Notes: generated by a model not told the origin, from the letters alone. A stretch of DNA of 64,000 nt from Cristatella mucedo (GCA_009760855.2 WPIO01000013.1:6162001-6226000), one strand, 5' to 3'. Shown: positions 23,763 to 34,242, counted from the first letter of the stretch. Made by a program: numbers and translations.

Positions 23763-26700
23763 CTCTCTCTCTCACGCACGTGCATGCGCTTGCTCTCACT
23801 CACTGCCGCGCATCAACTACCCACTTTTTTACAAGGAGCACTCACGGAGCAGACCTCGCATCCTCTCCTCTCCATGCCTACATACGCCCGGTCTTCCCTC
23901 TCTCTCTCTCTCTCTCTCTCTCCCTCTCACTCCTCACATTCCGTTCTCACTTGTCTTTGCCTATCCATATTTACAAAGTCGAAAGTAAGAGTCTTTTAAA
24001 GCCGAAAGTATAGGGTTTCAGCAATGGATTTCGAGCTGCTTGCTCGCTGGTCGCCTGCTCATGGCTCCCTCGCCAGAAAACCTAGCGAAGCATAGCGAGC
24101 ATAGGTGCAGCTGCAGATCGTGCACTCAAGTCGGGCCCAAATAGACTCGATCGGCGGCCGATCGTTAGCAAGGCGCCACAATGTCCGTTGCAGATATTCT
24201 CGAGGTACGGTCAAGTGCTCAAGATTGTTACGTTCACAAAGAACAGTGAGTACGCACATGGCGCCGCCAGCACCCGAAGCCCGGGAAATGGCAGCGCACA
24301 GCAGTTGCATCAGCTGCAGCTCTGGACCATCCCGAAAGTGTGGGTGATAGGGTTGGGGCAGTCTTTTGCTCACTCCAGCTCGTATCCACAATGAGGCAGC
24401 CTGCTAGGAGCCTCAGCCAGCAGGGGATTGCCAGCCGGCCGGCAGATGATGGCCTCTGTGGTCAAACAGCGGCTGCTGCGCTACTTCCCGCCGGCCGGCA
24501 GGCAGGCTTGTAAAATGTGGGCACCGTTCTCGGAAGCCCTCTCTTGGTGCTAAGCAGGCTGGCTCCTATCAGACTGAGAGGCCACTCCTCACCCGAAGAA
24601 TTATGCTGCTTTACAGCATAAGGTACTCGCTGCTAATTGCAGCAGCAGCAGCACTTGTGCTGCAGTCAGGTCTCATTTGGCAGAGACTTTTCGGCTGGGC
24701 AGCTACTTCAAGGTTCTGCACGTCTTCGCCTGGAAGCTAACTGCTTCGGACTGGCGGGCCGAGCGAGCGCTGTGCTCATGCACTAAAATGTCGCGCCACT
24801 CGCAGACTTCTCCTCCTCCGACTGCCCGAGTCTGAGCCTGGGAGGGAGGCGATCGCTGCACTTGAAGGCCCGGGTCTTGCGCTCGATCCTGCAACGGCAA
24901 TAAAGGCAGGCGGGGCAGGAACATACAAAGAACGAGCAGGCGAGCATGACGCAGCATCGGGGGCGCAGCACGGCTCTCTCTCTCCCACTCTCCATCTCTG
25001 GCACGTGCTGCAGGCGGCACAGCGCAGCCTTATCAAACGGTCGATTTTCATAGCAGTTCATTAGTCATGCAGTGCTCGGCTCTTATCGGTGTCGGCGTTG
25101 CCCTGATTGGATGCCGAGCCTCGATTGCAGGCACTGCGACACGTACTGCTGCCCCGCCGCCAGGACAATGAGGGCCAGTAGACCCTGCTGCAGCAGAGAC
25201 TTTGGCCTCTCGGCCTGCGCAGACCGAGGTCACACAAACCGTTGCGTCGTCTCAAAGCCCCGCTGGCTATCCTGAGTGAGCCGCATAAGCACTTGATAAG
25301 TGACACATTTGCATCATTGCAAAGGCTTGTAAACAGCTCGACGCACGAAATGAGTCTCGAAGAAGTAGGATGTGGGCAGTCAATTGCATCGAACGCTAAC
25401 TAATATGCGAAGCAGTGGTAGCTCAGAGGCGCCTGCAACTGCCAAGGACGGAGGGTGGGTGAGGAGACAGGCCAGAATGTTATCAGAAAAGGCTGCGAAG
25501 GGCACTGAACTCTCGAGCACTGGATGCAGTATGGTAGCATGGTGGCATACAATTCAGTCGGTAGCTCTTGTAGCTGCTCAGTCATAGCTGCTGTTGGTGG
25601 CTGGCCAAGTAGCATCCTTGCTTCGGGGAAGAGAGATGCACAGCTATAATGTTAATGTAACATAGAAATGATACATATAGCACCTTAAGAGAACGGAATC
25701 TCAATCCAGGTGCTCAATATCGAGCCACGACCACGACCACCTTGACCTAGGTTGTTGAAAGCGAGCGCATTAACCCCCAAATCAGGGCCTCCGAGGGAGC
25801 TATACAAAGGTCATTATTATTATTATCTTTATTATTATTATTATTATTACTACTACTATTATGCACTCGGTTGGTGGAGTTAAGGGTTTAGGTTGCTGCA
25901 GGCCCCTAAGGCCGCCCAGAAGAGGTGTGCCTCCACTGTGAGTGGCCGGCTCGGGCAAGCTCAAGGCTGCTCCACACTAGTTCGGCCCAGTGGTTAAGAT
26001 GCTCGCCTCGACCAAGGTCAAGGTGAATGTATTCAATGACCGAGGTCGTGGGCCCGAGCCCGGTGGCATTTATGAAGCGTCTAAACAGAGATTAAGTTCT
26101 CTTAGGGTGCCATGCACATGAATTACATTTTCTATTATTTGTTCTTGAGCCGTCTCCTTCAGAGATCCAGCCCTAAGGAGACGTAAGTTTCAGTCAGCGC
26201 TATGCCCCGAGGGTAATGAAAGAGGGGAGGGACAGAGGTGCTCGGGAGAGCTCTGCGTGGTCACGTGCCCTTCGCGGTGCCGCAGCCACTCGGCGTGCAC
26301 AGCCACAGGCGCGGGAGAGAGGCCTCTCCTGCCTTTCCTGCTGGTTCGATGCTCTCTTGCTCGGCGAAATGATGCTTGATGCATAACGCACAGCCAGCAC
26401 TATTGGCATCTCTCATTGTCCTTATTGTGCTCTCATTACAGATCAATTCCAAGCTTTAATACAATATGCTGATTCGATCTCGGCACAGACAGCTAAGCTG
26501 GTGAGTGGGCAGCATTGCTGGTCAGCCTACCGGCTAGCGGCAACGTCACAGGGTGGCTGCTCTGCCGGCGTGGGTTGGAGCGGTGCGCCGCCGTAGCGTA
26601 GCACGAGCTCTAGCAGTAGCACCCGACGTGGCTCAAGAGCTTCAGAAAGCGATCTGTCCGGTCGCAAGCATTGCGAACTGCACTGAGAGAGGCTCAAGCC

Positions 26701-27000
26701 AGCCGACAGAAGCACACACTCACCCGAGGAGTCACAAAACTAGAAAAAAGCTCGAGAGAAGAAAGAGAGAGAGAGAGAGAGTGAGTGAGAGAGGAAAGAC
26801 ACAAAGCTGGGGACAGGAAGGGAAGCCGAGTGGAGAGCACGGCAGTCGCAGCTGCTGCAGCAAAGCCGAGCCACTCTTGGCAACATGCGAGCAGTATTCG
26901 TCACCGGCCATCACTTCCATCTCTACTGCAGCAGCCAGCTGCAGCACCCCCTGCTCCTCTTTCGTATGAGCCGATGCCTACTGCTCCAGCTTGCTGGCGG

Positions 27001-27056
<56 letters not shown>

Positions 27057-30000
27057 CCGCTGCCGAGGCTTCTGCTTCTGCACGTGACCAGTTTGCTGTG
27101 CACTCGCTGTCGTAGTCGCTCGACGGTCAGAACATCTACAACGGCTGCTGCCAGCTGCGTATCGACTTCTCCAAGATGAACGCGCTGAACGTCCGCTACA
27201 ACAACGAGAAGAGTCGCGACTACACGAACCCCAATCTGCCGCACGGCTTCGCCGACGGCGGAGCAATGCAGCTGCAGTACACGATTGACGGCGTGCCGGT
27301 GATGAGCCCGACGCACGCGACTGCCGCGCACCACATGGGTCTAGGTGAGCACGCAGCTCGCGTGGGGGCACGAGCTGCGTGCAGCAGCATGTTTCGGCGG
27401 CCGCAGCGCATCGTGCTGCTCAGTGCAACAGTCGAGTGATGTTGCCGCTGCCGCCGCAACGACACGAGTTGGCGCTGCTTTACAGGCCCTGCAGCGGCGA
27501 GCATGATGGGCCATCCGGCCTTCCCGCACATGCACGGTCACATGGGCCATCCGATGGCTGCGTACAGCGTCGCTCCTCAGCCACCAGCAGGTGAGACAGC
27601 AGCAGCAGCCGAACGTGGGCACACCCCTCGGCCGGGTCGGCTTCGAGCGCTGGCTTATTCGAGCCGCACTCGCAGCCGGGTGACGTGGCGGCGGACATGG
27701 CTGCAGCTGCACACACAGCAGCAGCCATGTCAGTTCTGCCTTCGCTGCTCTCGGCACGCGTTGGCACGACCCTGCTCGCTGAGCCCGGCCAGCAGGGTCG
27801 TGCACTGCTGTGCGAACAGAAGAGCCACACCCTCCAACCACAGCTGCCAGGAACTGGCCGTCTTACCGATTTATGAGCCGGCCATGCAGTGACCTTGACC
27901 CGTGTTTGGCCCAGTCGGCACTTTGCAGGGAGAAGACAAATTAGTTGGATGCACGGCCGGCCGGTCTCGCTTAAAAGTGCCTAGTTTCTGTTGCTCATCT
28001 CGTTGTTAGCTAGCGCACTGCTTACGTCATGTACAGTACGTCCAGCAGCCGCCTGATCGCTAAGCTGAAGAGAGTTGGAGTGATTGGGGGGCAGGCGGAG
28101 GCTGTGATGCTACAGATCAAGAAGGCGTGCCGGCTTTGCTTGCAACCGGCTGAGGATGCCGCTGCCCCTGTCCACCCACCCACCCCGTGTGCCCGTCGAG
28201 CTCTTTCCCCGCTCGAGACCTGCCAAGTGCCACCACGTGCCGTTCGCTCTCATTTGTAGGCCTTCCCGTGTCGGCGTTTCAAGGTCAGTTTCTCGAACGG
28301 CCATCGCCAGCGCATGCGCTTTCCGCTTGTCAAATTGCCGGCAGCCGCGACGAGTGGCGAGCGCTGAGGAAATCTTGCCAGTGCTGACCGATCTCTCGAC
28401 GCGTTTACTCGCCCAGTGCCCATGAACGGTCTGAGCGCGAGCATCGGCGGAATGAGCGCGATGAATCTCGGCTTCGGATTGTCACAGCAGCAGCTGGCCG
28501 CCGCCGGCCTGCACATCGGCCTGCCGCAGCAGACCGGCTGCGTGGTGCTCGTCTCCAACCTTGACGAAGAGGTCAGTGCTCTGCCCTGCGGCTGGAGGTA
28601 GCAAGGACGACAGAAGTGACAGAACGGCTATGCGACAGACGGCCGCCCCCCCCCCCCCCCCCCCCCGCAGTAGGCAGGCATCGAGCGGCTCCTCCACGTG
28701 CACTCCACGTGCTCCTTCCGCCAGGGTTCCGCCAGTTCGGCTCCTCGGCCCCTCGGACGGGCTGCGGCACAGCTCCGACCTGCTGCCGACCTTGCAAAGA
28801 GCGAGCTCAAGATCGCGCAAGCAGCAACAGTGCTCCGGGGGCGCGTGCATGTGCATGCCCGTATCCTCTGATGTTTGCTGCTGGCCAGGACGCCGAGTGT
28901 GACTGCCCCTCCCGCCCTGGCTTCGGGAGAGCTCGCTCTTACGCTCCAGCTCTTACGCTCCAGCGCACTCCCTCTGTCTCTCCCACTCTGGCACCGACGG
29001 GCGCAGCTGCGGTGCTAAGGGGCAGGCAGGCAGCAGCGGTCGCGGGTCTGACTAAAGCGATGGCGGTGGCACCTGCACTGCACGGGCGGCCCCCTGTCAC
29101 TGACCGACCGGCGCCGCTCTCTGTTTCAGCAGCGGCAGCTCCCTTCCTCCGTCGTCGTTAGTGAACGCTGGCTCACTGGGTGCTGCCGCTCCCTTGTTTT
29201 CAGCATTGGGTTTTCCATTTCTTCCTGAATTTGTATGCTGCTGCTCACGCGCGTTTTTAGCGCTTATCTGTTGTGTTTTTCTCTTTTTTCTCGCTTCTGT
29301 CGAACTCGCTGCCACCGCCGTTGACGAACGTACGTGCGTACGCTACTGCTGACTTGCCGCCACCACCTCGTCGGCTGCTGGGACGTCCTACGCGTCCTTC
29401 TTCTCGCTGCCGCCGCCTGCTGCTGTGAACTGAACTGCTGCTCAACCTGCGCTGACTGACTGCGCTAAACAATCCTGCTCTCACGAGCATGTAGAAGGCT
29501 ACACCGGATGCCCTGTTTACCCTTTTCGGTATGTCATGCCCTCGGCAAGCTGTTCCAGCTGCTGCAGCTGCGGCAGTGCGCACGCTCGGCCGGCCGGCCG
29601 GCCGGGCGAGCGCTGGCTCTCAGGCTCTCAGTGAGGGAAAGGACGCCACGCATCGCTTGCGGGGCAGGCAGCTGTCTGCCCACGTCAGTGCCCCGAGTTG
29701 CACACGCAGTCGATCAATAGCCAGGCCTCGTTGCTACTTGACAGGCGTGTACGGCGACGTCCACCGAGTCAAGATACTGTACAATAAGAAAGACAATGCG
29801 CTGATACAGTACAGCGACCCGCAGCAAGCTCAGCTCGGTGAGTTTGCAAGCTGCTTGGACTCTGCTGGCCGCGCACGGCCGCCTCCTTTATCGGCCCACC
29901 GGCCGCTCGACCGCTCAAAAAGCCGCCGTTTGGCATCGAGCTGACCAGGGCACCGGCGGCGACGGCAGCAGCACCAGTGGCGGCCGTGCCGTGCATTATG

Positions 30001-33000
30001 CTGCCCGCTATTTCCGTGCAGCTCTCACGCATCTGGACAAGATAAAGCTCTGGAACAAGCAGATCCGAGTGACGCCTTCAAAACATCCTGTCGTGCAGAT
30101 GCCCACCGATCAGCAAGCGGTGAGGGCGCACAGCGCGGCCATGCACACGCTGCATTTGCGGCAGCCGGATGCGGAGCACATAGGTTTGGTCTCGGTGTGG
30201 AACCTCCTGAGCATGCATCCATGCGTGCAGGCAGGCATGCATCCAAGCACCCTTTGGCATGTCATGCACGTCTGTCTTAAGATTGTGGGCTTCGTCTTGC
30301 TTGCACTGCTATTTCTCTCTCTTAAGATCGGTTTCTGCTCACAGGAGGGTGCAAGATTCACTAAGGACTACACCAACTCGCCACTGCACCGATATAAAAA
30401 GAAAGGCTCGAAGAACTATCAAAACATCTACCCGCCATCGGCCACTTTGCATCTTTCCAACATACCGTGAGTGATGCCGCACAATTCTCTCCCCAGGGCT
30501 CACCCTCCACTGAGCACACCCTCCCCTGGGCACCTCTTACCCCCCCACATCCTCCCACCGACCATCACGCTGGGCGTACCCTTCCTTCCCTCTCCGTGCA
30601 GCACCGAGCAGTACATCCCAGGGTTCCATTTCACTGCCCCAACTAGGTCACGAGGACACCTGCAGCAGAAGTAACAAGAAACAACGTTAAGCCTCTCGTG
30701 TAACCGCATTGTACTGAATTATTTGAAAAGGGAGTCACTGCTGTTCCCAAAGACTTTCACTGCCGCAGTTTAAGGCAAGCACGCTTGTGCCTCTGGAAGT
30801 TGTTATTTCCCATAAAATCGGACGGCCGCTAATGGATGTAGAAGAGGCTCGGACCTACGGTGGCGGTGCTTAGTCAGCCTCGAATGCCTCAAGGGTCACA
30901 CTGCATTGGCTATGAGTAGACATCGTGCTGTTGCTGCTGCTGCAGCAGCATCAGCAGTAGCATTGCCGTTGCATGCTACCACACGCAGGGATGTTCTGAG
31001 AAGCACACCCGCATCCATTCTGAGAAACAGCCGAGACGGTCGGGTAATCAGGCTCATGACGTTCCTGGCTAAAAAGAATGTGGCCTGTCGATGGCTGCAA
31101 TCGTCTCGCCGTGCTTTGCGGAGGATGACGCCTCGGAGTTGGGACCTGCCGCTGGGTGCTGCAGCCCAATCGCTTCGCGATTCAATCGATGCAGTCTCCT
31201 TTTATGCAAGCACACTTTGGCGATAACGGCCACTGTTCGTAATTGCTAGCACGCCAATGCTTCCTGCACCACTCTCGGCGCTCTTGAGATTGATTTGCCA
31301 ATTGCAACACAGCTGGTTCATCTGCTCATTCTCAAGAATCGCCGTTCATCTCTGTGTACGCCGCAGCCGAGGTCTCTCTCTCTCTCTTTCCTCTCTCTCT
31401 CTAGATTGCAGCCAGCCAGCGCTGATCTCACATGCATGGTCGCTATACACCGCTTATTGCAGACCAAACGTGCCATCCGAACTGCTACCGACCGAATTTG
31501 CAAAAATCGGCAAAGTGAGCGGCTTCAAGTTCTTCGAGAAAGACCACAAGATGGCTTTGGTACAGATGGGCAGCATCGAAGAAGCAATACATGCCCTAAT
31601 GGTGAGCACACTCAGCCGCACAACCTCCGGCGCCGTGCTAAAACCGCCATGGGGGCCATCGCATGTACTCGTGCCTGCTCTCGACGACGACGATGACTGG
31701 AGTGCTGCTCTGTGCAGCACGAGCAATGGCAGCAACGGGGGGGGGGGGGGCCCCGGGGGGGGGGCCACCAGCCGTCACTGCTTCTCCAGTGACCCGGGTT
31801 CAGACTCCTGCTGCAGCCGGTGGGACCTCAAAAGCTTTTAAGCTCACAGTACGCATAGTCTTGGTGTTGCCATGGAAATACTTTTTAAAATGTGCTCAAA
31901 GATAACGTGCCTTTCAAACGTCTTTACATTATGCTCGAAGCTTGGGACAGCTTAGCCGGACGTGCCGATGTGCCGTGACGTGCGATTGCAGAAGCCCCAG
32001 AGGCCACACCTAGAAGCACTAGTTTGGAGATCGAAGGCACACACGCACACGAGCACAACAAGCCGACAAACGAACGAGCCGAAGGAGAGCGCGAGCAAGC
32101 TAGCACGAAGGAGTTCCCTGCCCTACGTAATTTAAAAGCTACTCAGCTCCGACGGGTGCTGATGGACGCTACACAACGATGCAGATGTAAGGCATTGGGG
32201 CAAAGGCCGCGAGAGTGACTTTAGTGCAAGGGTTGCCCTCAATGCAGGATTTAAATAAAAATGCTGGCCAGCTTCCTCGGCCACGGGCTCACTCAGGGAT
32301 GAGATCGAACAAGCAGAGCAGCCTTCAGGGTACCAGAGCAGACCCGAAGGCCGGCCGGTCGAAATATATAGCACTCAATTCAAGCATCGCGAAGCAAAAG
32401 TACCCGTTGATCAACCGACGGTTATCCTAGGCAGCGATTTGGCTGCTCCCACGATAGAGCCCATGCTAGAGCCTAGTTCGGGTCGGCAGGCGACGAGTGG
32501 CTGCAACCGGCTTGACGACCACACGGCCGCCGGAGGTGCTTGGCCTTTGTCAGAACGCCCTCCCTCTACGAGGATGAGTGGTTTTTCGTCACTTGCCTTT
32601 GCCGTCGTGTGTGACTCTGCACCACGAATAGCCAGGGGCTTTATGCCCCGTGAGGGCTCTCTGACGTGTTCTGCACAATTGTAACTTGCCTGGTATTCTT
32701 TACTCAAAGGATGCCTGTACAGTCACAGGGGATTCGATTCGAAGAGTTGGGCGTATCTAACACGTACCGATGGGCAGGCGATATCGACTGCTGTCGTTTT
32801 AAGAAAAAAAATGCCCTGGAAGCGCTGCCTGCGGCATATTCTAGAAGATCAGCAGCCGGATTTAAGTTGGAGTACGTTCGCAGTCAGGTTCAAGGCGATC
32901 GATCGCACACGTGAGCCTACACGTGACCAATATAAGATCACACACAATATAGCCGTTGACTAGCGTTGTCCAGTGGTATACAGTGTACCGTGGGTGCAAT

Positions 33001-33172
33001 CGTCAGAGGCCGTCATCATTTTGCAATACTGCCCGTACTGCAACTGCACGAGCTCATCGCAGCACTGTTTCAACTATGATTTTAGACCATGCACAACTTC
33101 CAGCTTGGTGAAGCTAGTCACCTAAGAGTATCATTTTCGAAGTCAACTATCAACACAGTCAACCAGCAGTAG
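18686..33172 (+). CDS. PTBP1: Polypyrimidine-tract-binding protein (PTBP/hephaestus family), 18 coding exons
   Basis: Nuclear RNA-binding protein that binds CU-rich intron tracts and represses or redirects splicing; it also acts in polyadenylation and translation. The inferred exons sum to 1965 bases, 654 residues plus stop, longer than the roughly 530-560 of vertebrate PTBP1. Order: Ala-rich N-terminus (1-61); bipartite nuclear signal KRGSDE...KKVK (68-102); RRM1 about 124-205 (RNP2 VLHVRSV, RNP1-side AFLEM); RRM2 about 237-312; a Met/Gly/Ala-rich linker with two small exons; RRM3 about 454-525; RRM4 about 572-649, ending [12 protein letters not shown]. All 17 introns are GT..AG and phase-compatible, which is strong evidence. 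The symbol denotes the family: one-to-one orthology with PTBP1, 2 or 3 cannot be claimed. The start codon at 18686 is the least certain part; an alternative start is in exon 2. 5' UTR exons are unmapped. It converges with METTL4 downstream. Confidence 0.93.
19307..19328 (+). CDS. PTBP1: PTBP exon 2 (22-nt microexon, alternative start)
   Basis: Flanked by TTTTGTAG and GTAAGC. It encodes (R)DMATRTK. The final TK joins RGSDE of exon 3 to give TKRGSDE, the start of the bipartite nuclear signal known in PTBP1. Its ATG at 19311 could start a shorter isoform. Confidence 0.75.
20421..20513 (+). CDS. PTBP1: PTBP exon 3 (nuclear localisation signal)
   Basis: Acceptor TTTGCAG, donor AAAAAG|GTCAGC, 31 codons, phase 0 at both ends. 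Encodes [15 protein letters not shown] and ends NDAKK, matching the PTBP N-terminal pattern RGSDE...NDSKK. Confidence 0.9.
20785..20970 (+). CDS. PTBP1: PTBP exon 4 (RRM1, first half)
   Basis: Acceptor CCTCCGCAG, donor AAGCAG|GTAGGA, 62 codons. Carries [15 protein letters not shown] and the helix/loop [14 protein letters not shown], the RNP2 strand and first helix of RRM1. Confidence 0.93.
21737..22005 (+). repeat. CT-rich tract in PTBP intron 4
   Basis: About 270 bases of interrupted TCTCTC/TTTCTCTC repeats on the sense strand of the gene. CU repeats of this kind are the classical binding sites of the encoded protein. Confidence 0.9.
22269..22406 (+). CDS. PTBP1: PTBP exon 5 (RRM1, second half)
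   Basis: Acceptor GTTTTCAG, donor GATATG|GTAGGC, 46 codons. Begins AFLEM (RNP1 strand) and contains [19 protein letters not shown], the last strand of RRM1 and its extension. Confidence 0.93.
22570..22716 (+). CDS. PTBP1: PTBP exon 6 (linker and start of RRM2)
   Basis: Acceptor CTACTTGCAG, donor AAGCAG|GTTAGC, 49 codons. A His/Gln-containing linker leads into [20 protein letters not shown], matching the RRM2 opening of PTBP. Confidence 0.92.
23729..23928 (+). repeat. Two (CT)n tracts in PTBP intron 6
   Basis: CT runs at 23729-23773 and 23897-23928, both on the gene's sense strand and upstream of exon 7. Confidence 0.9.
24194..24245 (+). CDS. PTBP1: PTBP exon 7 (RRM2)
   Basis: Acceptor TCCGTTGCAG, donor AACA|GTGAGT. 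Encodes [17 protein letters not shown]; the split codon with exon 8 restores KNNQFQAL, a highly conserved PTBP string. Confidence 0.93.
25640..25865. mobile_element. L2-type tail fragments and (TTA)n in PTBP intron 7
   Basis: 25645-25715 shows a reverse-strand tail (AGCACCTTAAGAGAACGGAA). 25776-25865 shows a plus-strand tail (GGGCCTCCGAGGGAGCTATAC) ending in a TTATTATTATT run. Confidence 0.55.
25976..26141 (+). mobile_element. SINE-A in PTBP intron 7
   Basis: TTCGGCCCAGTGGTTAAG corresponds to the A-box region and GTCGTGGGCCCGAGCCC to the B-box region. The tail GAAGCGTCTAAACAGAGATT is followed by TTCTCTTAGGGTGCCATG. Some divergence and a short insertion between the boxes indicate an older copy. 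Confidence 0.75.
26442..26500 (+). CDS. PTBP1: PTBP exon 8 (RRM2)
   Basis: Acceptor CTCTCATTACAG, donor AAGCTG|GTGAGT. Encodes [19 protein letters not shown], the RNP1 strand and second helix of RRM2. Confidence 0.95.
27001..27054 (+). repeat. (CT)n tract just upstream of PTBP exon 9
   Basis: About 54 bases of CT repeat on the sense strand, ending 61 bases before the exon 9 acceptor at 27115. Confidence 0.92.
27116..27344 (+). CDS. PTBP1: PTBP exon 9 (end of RRM2 and linker)
   Basis: Acceptor CGCTGTCGTAG, donor CTAG|GTGAGC, 76 full codons. Encodes [20 protein letters not shown] and then [19 protein letters not shown], among the best conserved parts of the family. Confidence 0.95.
27486..27590 (+). 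CDS. PTBP1: PTBP exon 10 (Met/His-rich linker)
   Basis: Acceptor GCTTTACAG, donor CAGCAG|GTGAGA. Encodes a low-complexity linker ([20 protein letters not shown]) between RRM2 and RRM3. The frame and phase 1 ends fit both neighbours. Confidence 0.85.
28260..28283 (+). CDS. PTBP1: PTBP exon 11 (24-nt microexon)
   Basis: Acceptor CTCATTTGTAG, donor TTTCAAG|GTCAGT. Encodes GLPVSAFQ with phase 1 at both ends, so inclusion or skipping keeps the frame. GLPVSAF resembles the AGLSVP motif in the vertebrate linker. Confidence 0.75.
28417..28571 (+). CDS. PTBP1: PTBP exon 12 (linker and start of RRM3)
   Basis: Acceptor TACTCGCCCAG, donor GAAGAG|GTCAGT. A Gly/Met/Gln/Ala-rich stretch leads into [12 protein letters not shown], the RNP2 strand of RRM3. 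Confidence 0.92.
28646..28666. repeat. Homopolymer C(21) in PTBP intron 12
   Basis: Uninterrupted run of 21 C shortly after the exon 12 donor. Confidence 0.9.
29190..29300 (+). promoter_or_regulatory. Pyrimidine-rich candidate PTB-binding region upstream of the 34-nt exon
   Basis: Includes CCCTTGTTTTCAG, TTTTCCATTTCTTCC and TTTTTCTCTTTTTTCTC, i.e. many UUCU/CUCUU-type sites in pre-mRNA sense. It lies 195-305 bases upstream of exon 13. Autoregulatory binding is inferred from what is known for vertebrate PTBP1. Confidence 0.4.
29495..29528 (+). CDS. PTBP1: PTBP exon 13 (34-nt exon, RRM3)
   Basis: Acceptor CATGTAG, donor TTTTCG|GTATGT. Encodes [11 protein letters not shown] plus one base. Exactly 34 nt long, so skipping shifts the frame. 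The equivalent exon in vertebrate PTBP1 (exon 11) and PTBP2 (exon 10) is also 34 nt and is skipped in an autoregulatory loop. Confidence 0.92.
29745..29837 (+). CDS. PTBP1: PTBP exon 14 (RRM3)
   Basis: Acceptor CTACTTGACAG, donor CAGCTCG|GTGAGT. Encodes [19 protein letters not shown] and then [11 protein letters not shown], the core of RRM3. Confidence 0.95.
30022..30119 (+). CDS. PTBP1: PTBP exon 15 (end of RRM3)
   Basis: Acceptor TTCCGTGCAG, donor CAAGCG|GTGAGG. Encodes [20 protein letters not shown] and KHPVVQMP, the second helix and last strand of RRM3. Confidence 0.93.
30345..30466 (+). CDS. PTBP1: PTBP exon 16 (RRM3-RRM4 connection)
   Basis: Acceptor GCTCACAG, donor ATACC|GTGAGT. Encodes [20 protein letters not shown] and then [12 protein letters not shown], the compact linker and first strand of RRM4. 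Confidence 0.95.
31376..31403 (+). repeat. CT-rich tract upstream of PTBP exon 17
   Basis: CTCTCTCTCTTTCCTCTCTC tract ending about 60 bases before the acceptor at 31462, sense strand. Confidence 0.85.
31463..31601 (+). CDS. PTBP1: PTBP exon 17 (RRM4)
   Basis: Acceptor GCTTATTGCAG, donor CTAATG|GTGAGC. Encodes [38 protein letters not shown] and EEAIHALM, the bulk of RRM4. Confidence 0.95.
31602..33085 (+). other. PTBP intron 17 (1.48 kb)
   Basis: Starts GTGAGC and ends GATTTTAG. No exon or repeat family was recognised inside besides the G-run. Confidence 0.7.
31737..31764. repeat. G(14)-C(4)-G(10) homopolymer block
   Basis: Near-continuous G run in PTBP intron 17. Confidence 0.85.
33086..33172 (+). 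CDS. PTBP1: PTBP exon 18 (last coding exon, RRM4 end)
   Basis: Acceptor ATGATTTTAG. Encodes [20 protein letters not shown], then TINTVNQQ and TAG at 33170-33172. The [10 protein letters not shown] block is the canonical PTBP C-terminus; TVNQQ is a short extension. Confidence 0.95.
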   Translation, partial: TMHNFQLGEASHLRVSFSKSTINTVNQQ

Positions 33173-34242
33173 CCGCCTTCGGCTGCTGCCGCTTCGCCGG
33201 CGCACCGTTCCGGACAGCCGAAGCTGCCGTCCCCATCCCCATCGGCTTGCTTGCGATTCGATCGAAGGCACGGCACGGCGGCAACAAGCGAGTGGACTTC
33301 TCTGGGACTGCGAAGCTGAGAGAGCCGCAGCTCTGAGCCGATCCTAGGGATCGCTGCATGCAACTGCTGCGACGATTCAGAGCGGCGGTGGCACCTGGCC
33401 TCTGGCGAGACATCGCCGCGTGGGAGACGAGTCAGGAGCAAAGTGCAGCCTGCAGCTCATAGATCTGAAATGCAAGGCGTTGTGCCGTTTCTTGTTATCA
33501 GGATGGTTTTATGCAGTGCACATTAGCAAAAAACGGGCACAGCCGCTCACAGGTGACCTGCCGGCACGTCGTAGCTGGCGTTTGTGTGTATCTTTTGTTA
33601 TGTTGTGTCTCTCGTGCGAGTGCTCGTTACTCATTGAAAAAAGAGTCGCGCTGGCACACGAAAACGAAATGGTGAGAATCTCTGCAGCAGTCACATACTG
33701 CAATCTGCGAGTCTGCCTGCAGGCGATGGACGGAAGGAGCAGTCTGCAGGTAGCTGGCGATCGCAGGGCACCGGCTGAGGCCGCCGCCGACACAAGTGCC
33801 GTGCTGCAGCCCGGACTGCCGACGCCGCAGTAAATGTTTTTATCCACGGCAGCTGGCGCACGGCCGCTCCCTACAATAAGCGTTAACACCTAGCTTCGTG
33901 TCAAAGCGCTGTTCTCGGGTAGCAGGCCTGCCATTTTGTTGCGAATAATTTATTTTACAATAAGACGTAGCATTCGTGTTGGTTGTGGTTACATCTAGTT
34001 ATTTTATTGACAGGGAACCGTCCGATTGGGTGAAGCAAGGAGAAATTGCGCAATGCGTATGCCTGCAACAATTTTTAGCATGTTGATTGTTTTGCCAGAC
34101 GGGCTATTGCTGCGGCACGGTATCGCCTTGCCCACGTGCTGCACCACGTGTGCACGTCGGCTGTTCATGCAACGGCACAGTTCCGGCATATTCTGGAATG
34201 ATATATATATATATATATATATATGTATACGAATATACACGC

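Noticed and set aside
23690-24013. Leu/Ser/His-rich frames over intron 6
   Set aside because: Translations of the CT repeats within a PTBP intron.
27600-27885. Possible extra cassette exon in PTBP (frame with [15 protein letters not shown])
   Set aside because: Ala-rich wording fits a PTBP linker, but no acceptor with the required phase 1 and no matching donor were found around it; left as intron 10.
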